A stretch of 64,000 nt of DNA from Paracoccaceae bacterium. GTDB lineage: Bacteria; Pseudomonadota; Alphaproteobacteria; Rhodobacterales; Rhodobacteraceae. Positions 60,561-64,000 of the stretch are shown here, piece by piece; the first letter of the stretch is position 1, and every line of letters begins with the position of its first letter. The position numbers and the translations under genes were made by a program. The notes under the pieces were generated by a model. That model was not told the origin of the DNA. It ran no database searches and worked only from the letters and a program-made list of their open reading frames with translations. The stretch spans positions 152,524 to 216,523 of the forward strand of contig CANNIA010000002.1 in the NCBI GenBank assembly GCA_947504705.1. Direction: 5' to 3'.

Positions 60561-61904
60561 CTAGTTTTTAAGATAGCTTTCCATCGAATCTTCCAACGCA
60601 TCCTTCCACGGTGTGTGGTGCATCGGCGCCATGGTCCCGGTGATCACCGACCTGTAGGCATTGTCGCGGAAGGTCATGATGTCCTTCTTCTTGTGGTCCT
60701 TCCAGTCAAAGAAGGCCTGGCAAGCGCCATCGACGTCAAAGGACGGATAATCCGTCTCGGCGATCAGTTCCTTCACATACTCGCCTTGATAGTGGATTGC
60801 GTCATGCGCATCTGCACCCGCGTCCTCATGCGCAATCCGGTCCTCGACATCCTTCAGCAAGGCGGCCTTGTCAGCCGGAACCTTGATCCGCCCCATGATC
60901 ACATCGCGCGCCCACCAGGCCTGCGCGTCGAACATGTTGAAGGTGAACCACTGGTCCTGCATGCCAAGGAAGAAAAGCTTGGGGTTATGCACCCAGGCCA
61001 CGCCCTTATAAAGGTCCGCCGTCGCCAGCCGGTTCGCCGTCTTCAGCCGCAGATCGTCGGGCAGGAACGGGAAATGATGCTTGTAGCCGGTGCACAGGAT
61101 GATCGCGTCGATCTTCTTTGACGACCCGTCGCCGAAATAGGCGGTGTCTTCGTCAACCCGCACCAGCGCCTGCTTTTCTTCCCAGTTCGACGGCCAGTTG
61201 AACCCCATCGGCGCGCGACGATAGGTGTTGGTGACCGACTTCGCCCCGTATTTCCAGCACTGGCTGCCCACGTCCTCGGCCGAATAGGACGTGCCTATGA
61301 CCAAAAGATCCTTGCCCGAAAACTCCCGCGCGTCGCGGAAATCATGGGCATGCAGGACGCGGCCGTTGAACTTGTCGAAACCGGGATATTCCGGCACGTT
61401 CGGCACCGAGAAATGGCCCGACGCGACAATGACATTGTCGAATTCTTCCTCATACATCCGGTCGGCCACCAGATCATGCGCCGTGATGGTGAAGTTGCCA
61501 TTGGCCTCGTTGTACTTGACCATCCGGATCGTAGTCGAAAACCGGATCCAGTCGCGCACGGCAGCCTTCTTCACCCGGCCTTCGATATAGTCGAACAGCA
61601 CGGCGCGCGGCGGATAGCTGCCGATCTGCTTGCCGAAGTGTTCTTCAAAGGAATAGTCGGCGAATTCCAGCCCCTCTTTCGGCCCATTCGACCAGAGATA
61701 GCGGTACATGCTGCAATGGACCGGCTCGCCATGCTCATCCAGACCGGTGCGCCAAGTATAGTTCCAAAGGCCGCCCCAGTTTGACTGTTTTTCAAAGCAG
61801 ACCACCTCGGGAATGTCCGCGCCCTTGGCCTTGGCCGACTGGAATGCCCGAAGCTGTGCCAGCCCAGAAGGCCCTGCTCCGATCACCGCAACTCTCTTCG
61901 TCAT
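60561..61904 (-). CDS. tmm: Trimethylamine monooxygenase Tmm (bacterial FMO)
   Basis: This NADPH- and O2-dependent flavoprotein oxidises trimethylamine to TMAO; characterised homologues also oxidise dimethyl sulfide to DMSO. The 447-residue protein has the FAD loop GAGPSG (9-14), the FMO signature [11 protein letters not shown] (179-189) and the NADPH loop GTSYSAE (204-210). The sequence [21 protein letters not shown] is typical of Tmm. The ATG at 61904 is 5 bp after GGAGG; an ATG one codon upstream is too close to the site. It has its own promoter and terminator and precedes the permease and dmm genes. Confidence 0.93.
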   Translation of the reverse strand: MTKRVAVIGAGPSGLAQLRAFQSAKAKGADIPEVVCFEKQSNWGGLWNYTWRTGLDEHGEPVHCSMYRYLWSNGPKEGLEFADYSFEEHFGKQIGSYPPRAVLFDYIEGRVKKAAVRDWIRFSTTIRMVKYNEANGNFTITAHDLVADRMYEEEFDNVIVASGHFSVPNVPEYPGFDKFNGRVLHAHDFRDAREFSGKDLLVIGTSYSAEDVGSQCWKYGAKSVTNTYRRAPMGFNWPSNWEEKQALVRVDEDTAYFGDGSSKKIDAIILCTGYKHHFPFLPDDLRLKTANRLATADLYKGVAWVHNPKLFFLGMQDQWFTFNMFDAQAWWARDVIMGRIKVPADKAALLKDVEDRIAHEDAGADAHDAIHYQGEYVKELIAETDYPSFDVDGACQAFFDWKDHKKKDIMTFRDNAYRSVITGTMAPMHHTPWKDALEDSMESYLKN

Positions 61905-61957
61905 CATCACCTCCGGTATGGGAATCTCGGTCGTATCTGGCACCGACTTTCGCAGGT

Positions 61958-61986
61958 AGCTAAGAATAAAGTTGCGCCTGTGTCAA
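61958..61986 (-). promoter_or_regulatory. Candidate tmm promoter
   Basis: On the minus strand a consensus TTGACA -35 (61986-61981) is followed after 17 bp by TTAGCT (61963-61958), a weak -10. It ends 53 bp before the tmm start codon. Confidence 0.45.
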
Positions 61987-62012
61987 ATCTTCTTCCTGTC
62001 GGTAAACATGAG

Positions 62013-62043
62013 AGGCCCCAAAGGACAGCTGCCCCCGGGGCCT
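62013..62043 (-). terminator. Terminator-like hairpin downstream of the stress-protein gene
   Basis: AGGCCCC (62013-62019) and GGGGCCT (62037-62043) pair across a 17-nt loop, 40 bp after the original end (62083) of the universal stress protein frame. It isolates that gene from tmm. Confidence 0.5.
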
Positions 62044-62082
62044 TAAGTCACAACCCTGCCGTGAAGTTACGCCGATCCGGGC

Positions 62083-62496
62083 CTAGCGGGCAATGGTCAC
62101 CGTGCAATGCGCGCGGCTTGCCACTTCCGCCGCAACCGACCCAAGAACCAGCCGTTGCAACCCGCGCTTGTCCCCCGTCCCCATCACGATATGCGATTAC
62201 CCGTTCTGCTCGGAATAGGCGATGATCGCAGGCGCCGCTTCGCGTGCGATGACCTCGACGGTTCCGACATCCGTCGCCCCTTCGTTCTGGGCCACAGCCT
62301 CGGCATCGGCCAGAACCTTCGCAACCTCTTCCGCCTTCCAGTGGCTGATCGTCGGGCCCCGCGCGCCACCATGCGCGATGTTCACCGCACAGATGGTCAG
62401 ATGGAACCCGGTCGCCTTGGCGACTTCGGCAGCAAGAATGACACCGATGGTGCCATGGTCCGACCCATCGGTCGGGCATAGAATTTTTTTCGACAT
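62083..62496 (-). pseudogene. Universal stress protein gene with in-frame TAA
   Basis: The frame starts MSKKILCPTDGSDHGTIGVI at 62496, the usual UspA start with the conserved aspartate. Codon 100 is TAA (62199-62197). Past it the same frame continues for 37 more sense codons as SHIVMGTGDKRGLQRLVLGSV and ends at TAG (62085-62083). The distal part holds the ATP-binding glycine motif (GTGDKRG...LGS) and completes a normal 137-codon UspA. A single stop therefore truncates the product to 99 residues, with no frameshift. A sequencing error or stop readthrough are alternatives. A GGAGCC ribosome site precedes the start. Confidence 0.8.
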
Positions 62497-62609
62497 CGCA
62501 TGGCTCCTTTGATCCATTGACTTTCTAGTCAGAGAAACACGAAACTCGCGCCAGCGCCTTGACCTGCATCAAGACTCTTTCTGCACCCGCAAGCCCACAG
62601 GACCCACCC

Positions 62610-62972
62610 ATGAAGCCGATCGACCCAAAGGACCGCCGTGTAGCCAATATCGTCACCGGGGTCTTCAAACCCTTCATCTATCCCGACGGCCTGGCCCTGG
62701 GCGATTCGGTCCTGCAACTGGATGACAGTCAGGACCTCGGCATCGGCTTCCACGTCTACCGGATGCCCCCCGGCATGACGACCCGCGGCCACCGTCACAA
62801 CGGGCATGAACAATTCCTAATCCTCGAAGGCGAATTGCACGAAAGCGACGGCACCATCTTCCGCGCCGGGGACCTTGTCTTTTACCGCGACGGGACGGAA
62901 CACAATTCCCACACCCCGAATGGCTGCTTGCTGGCCGTGCATATCGCCGGGCCGGAAATCACGGTGGAGTGA
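62610..62972 (+). CDS. Cupin domain protein
   Basis: A 120-residue single-domain cupin. Motif 1 is GHRHNGHEQFLILEGEL (about 67-83, with two histidines and a glutamate for metal) and motif 2 is GDLVFYRDGTEHNSHT (about 92-107). The start MKPIDPKDRR is chosen over an ATG at 62559. Such proteins are small dioxygenases, isomerases or binding proteins; no specific reaction is evident. Divergent from the stress-protein gene. Confidence 0.78.
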   Translation: MKPIDPKDRRVANIVTGVFKPFIYPDGLALGDSVLQLDDSQDLGIGFHVYRMPPGMTTRGHRHNGHEQFLILEGELHESDGTIFRAGDLVFYRDGTEHNSHTPNGCLLAVHIAGPEITVE

Positions 62973-63233
62973 GCGGATCGCACCGCTATCGGTCACATCG
63001 AAACACTTGCCTTCAGGTTCCGTCACGCGGATCGCGTTCAGCGGTAAATACTGCCGACCCGGGAGTGCGGGTCCGCTTTGTGGACCTTCCCGTCGTTCGA
63101 CGCATCTGCGCAAAATCTACTCGCAATCGCAGTATCAGCGACGTTGAGAGCGGGGAGCGGACTGTCGCGGCGCCTCAGACGAATGACCGCGATGCGCAGA
63201 AAGCGGAATTTACTGAGAAATGGCTGAGCGAAA

Positions 63234-63797
63234 TTAGCGTGCTTCTGTCTGCGCCATCACCCATTCTCTTGACCTGTTTCGCAGGGTTGAAATGTCTCGA
63301 TCTTCTAGAAACGGGCGAATATAGGTAACATAGGCTTTCAATGTTACGAGACGTTGGTCCGGGTTCTGCTCTGCGAATTGTGGTGTTTTAACCTTAAGTT
63401 TTTGCAGCTCTGAAAATAGTCTTTGAACACGAGCATCAATTGAATCTGTTCTCCGACTACCGCGAGTGAGTGGGCCACCAGAATTGTGTATTTCGATCAA
63501 GACGTCAGTCGATAGCGAGTCCAGTTTTTCAAAACATCTTTCTGTCCTAGAAAGCGCTGAACGCAACCAAATCAAGAGTTTGTGAAGGAAAACCCCCAAG
63601 GAGACTCCAAGGAGCACACCGGCTGCCCATGGGAATGCAGCTTCACTAATAATACCTGTTAAATGGTAATAAATCCAATCCAGAAAATCTGAAATCTTCG
63701 ATGCCCATGCCTTGTCCTTTAGCCAAGCTGACAATGCCGGCAACAAAAGCAACGACCAAAATACCTTGTCAGCGAACCAAGTTGCGGTCTTCTTCAT
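63234..63797 (-). CDS. Orphan membrane protein of unknown function
   Basis: A 187-residue protein with two likely transmembrane helices (about 12-25, KVFWSLLLLPALSAWL, and about 55-75, FPWAAGVLLGVSLGVFLHKLLIW) and a charged cytoplasmic part (about 80-187) with LDSLSTDVLIEIHNSGG and VQRLFSELQKLKVK, probably helical. The gene is clearly more AT-rich than the rest of the window and uses codons such as ATA, AAA and TTT freely, so it was probably acquired by transfer. It lies between an IS5-like element and a 261-bp stretch with no recognised gene. No family was recognised. Confidence 0.6.
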   Translation of the reverse strand: MKKTATWFADKVFWSLLLLPALSAWLKDKAWASKISDFLDWIYYHLTGIISEAAFPWAAGVLLGVSLGVFLHKLLIWLRSALSRTERCFEKLDSLSTDVLIEIHNSGGPLTRGSRRTDSIDARVQRLFSELQKLKVKTPQFAEQNPDQRLVTLKAYVTYIRPFLEDRDISTLRNRSREWVMAQTEAR

Positions 63798-63873
63798 CGA
63801 GCATGTTCCGGACGCTTTGACTGAGTCTCGGCAACCTATCGCTGAACGTTGACCTAGGCTCAGGACTCATTGA

Positions 63874-64000
63874 TCATATCCAGAAGATGACGATGGCAGC
63901 GATAGCGATGGCGGACATGAAGGTGTGGGCGCAGCGGTCGTAGCGGGTGTGGATACGCCGCCAATCCTTCAGCTTGCCGAACATGTTCTCGATCTTGTGA
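63874..64000 (-). mobile_element. IS5-like transposase, C-terminal fragment at the window edge
   Basis: The last 42 codons of a transposase read HKIENMFGKLKDWRRIHTRYDRC and end AIVIFWI before TGA (63876-63874). The E in IENMFGKLKDWRRI is the DDE-motif glutamate region typical of the IS5/IS427 group. The 5' part lies beyond the window. CTAGGCTCAGGACTCATT (63854-63871) just outside the stop may be the terminal inverted repeat; the other end is needed to confirm it. Confidence 0.8.

Noticed and set aside
59769..61121. 450-codon plus-strand open frame spanning the permease-tmm gap
   Set aside because: It crosses two real genes on the other strand and two hairpins, with no motif.
62969..63328. 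119-codon plus-strand open frame after the cupin gene
   Set aside because: No ribosome site or family features, arginine- and serine-rich; it overlaps the end of the cupin and the start of the AT-rich gene in antisense. The 63.0-63.2 kb stretch is left without a gene.
1..64000. CRISPR arrays, rRNA and tRNA genes, prophage
   Set aside because: No regularly spaced direct repeats, no rRNA-like sequence and no tRNA cloverleaf were noticed by eye; a weak tRNA could be missed without a covariance search.

Overview
The window looks like chromosomal DNA of a GC-rich alphaproteobacterium of the Rhodobacteraceae (Rhodobacter/Gemmobacter/Tabrizicola-like). The evidence is the lepB-rnc-era-recO and rsh-rpoZ neighbourhoods, a methylsuccinyl-CoA dehydrogenase of the ethylmalonyl-CoA pathway, and a roseobacter-type methylated-amine locus. 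The genus is inference. No rRNA, tRNA or CRISPR array was recognised.

Region 1 (1-5.2 kb) is a beta-hydroxyaspartate cycle operon, bhcABCD, on the minus strand, with the IclR-type regulator gene bhcR divergent from it. It converts glyoxylate and glycine to oxaloacetate. bhcD runs off the left edge. Region 2 (5.3-22.9 kb) is a catabolic locus without a clear described counterpart. It holds an ATP-dependent hydantoinase/5-oxoprolinase, a creatinase-like M24 hydrolase, an FMN reductase and a non-pyrrolysine MttB-type methyltransferase. Divergent from the MttB gene is a long operon: CocE/NonD hydrolase, AstE/AspA-type amidohydrolase, a five-gene Opp-type ABC importer and an S9 peptidase. It looks built to import and dismantle an N-methylated amide, lactam or small peptide.

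Region 3 (22.8-49.5 kb) is mostly core genome: TauE/SafE permease, two tandem DUF3859-like secreted proteins, mcd, an exonuclease, an MFS transporter, recO, era, an SNase-like gene, rnc, lepB, acpS, pdxJ, rsh, rpoZ, folK, a NYN-domain gene, ispH, rnhA, a TetR-like regulator, fmt, two deformylase genes (one with lost catalytic residues), an aminotransferase-like C-S lyase, an L,D-transpeptidase, cbiB, a lytic transglycosylase and a glycosyltransferase followed by an internally deleted copy of itself.

Region 4 (49.5-62 kb) is a methylated-amine island: tmm (trimethylamine to TMAO), tdm (TMAO to dimethylamine plus formaldehyde) and dmmDABC (dimethylamine to methylamine), with an APC-family permease and a GlxA/AraC-type regulator translationally coupled to dmmC. 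The methylamine (N-methylglutamate) steps are not in the window. Together with bhc and mcd, this suggests a cell adapted to one-carbon, two-carbon and methylated-nitrogen substrates.

Region 5 (62-64 kb) is less orderly: a universal stress protein gene interrupted by an in-frame TAA, a cupin, an AT-richer orphan membrane-protein gene and the 3' end of an IS5-like transposase at the right edge.
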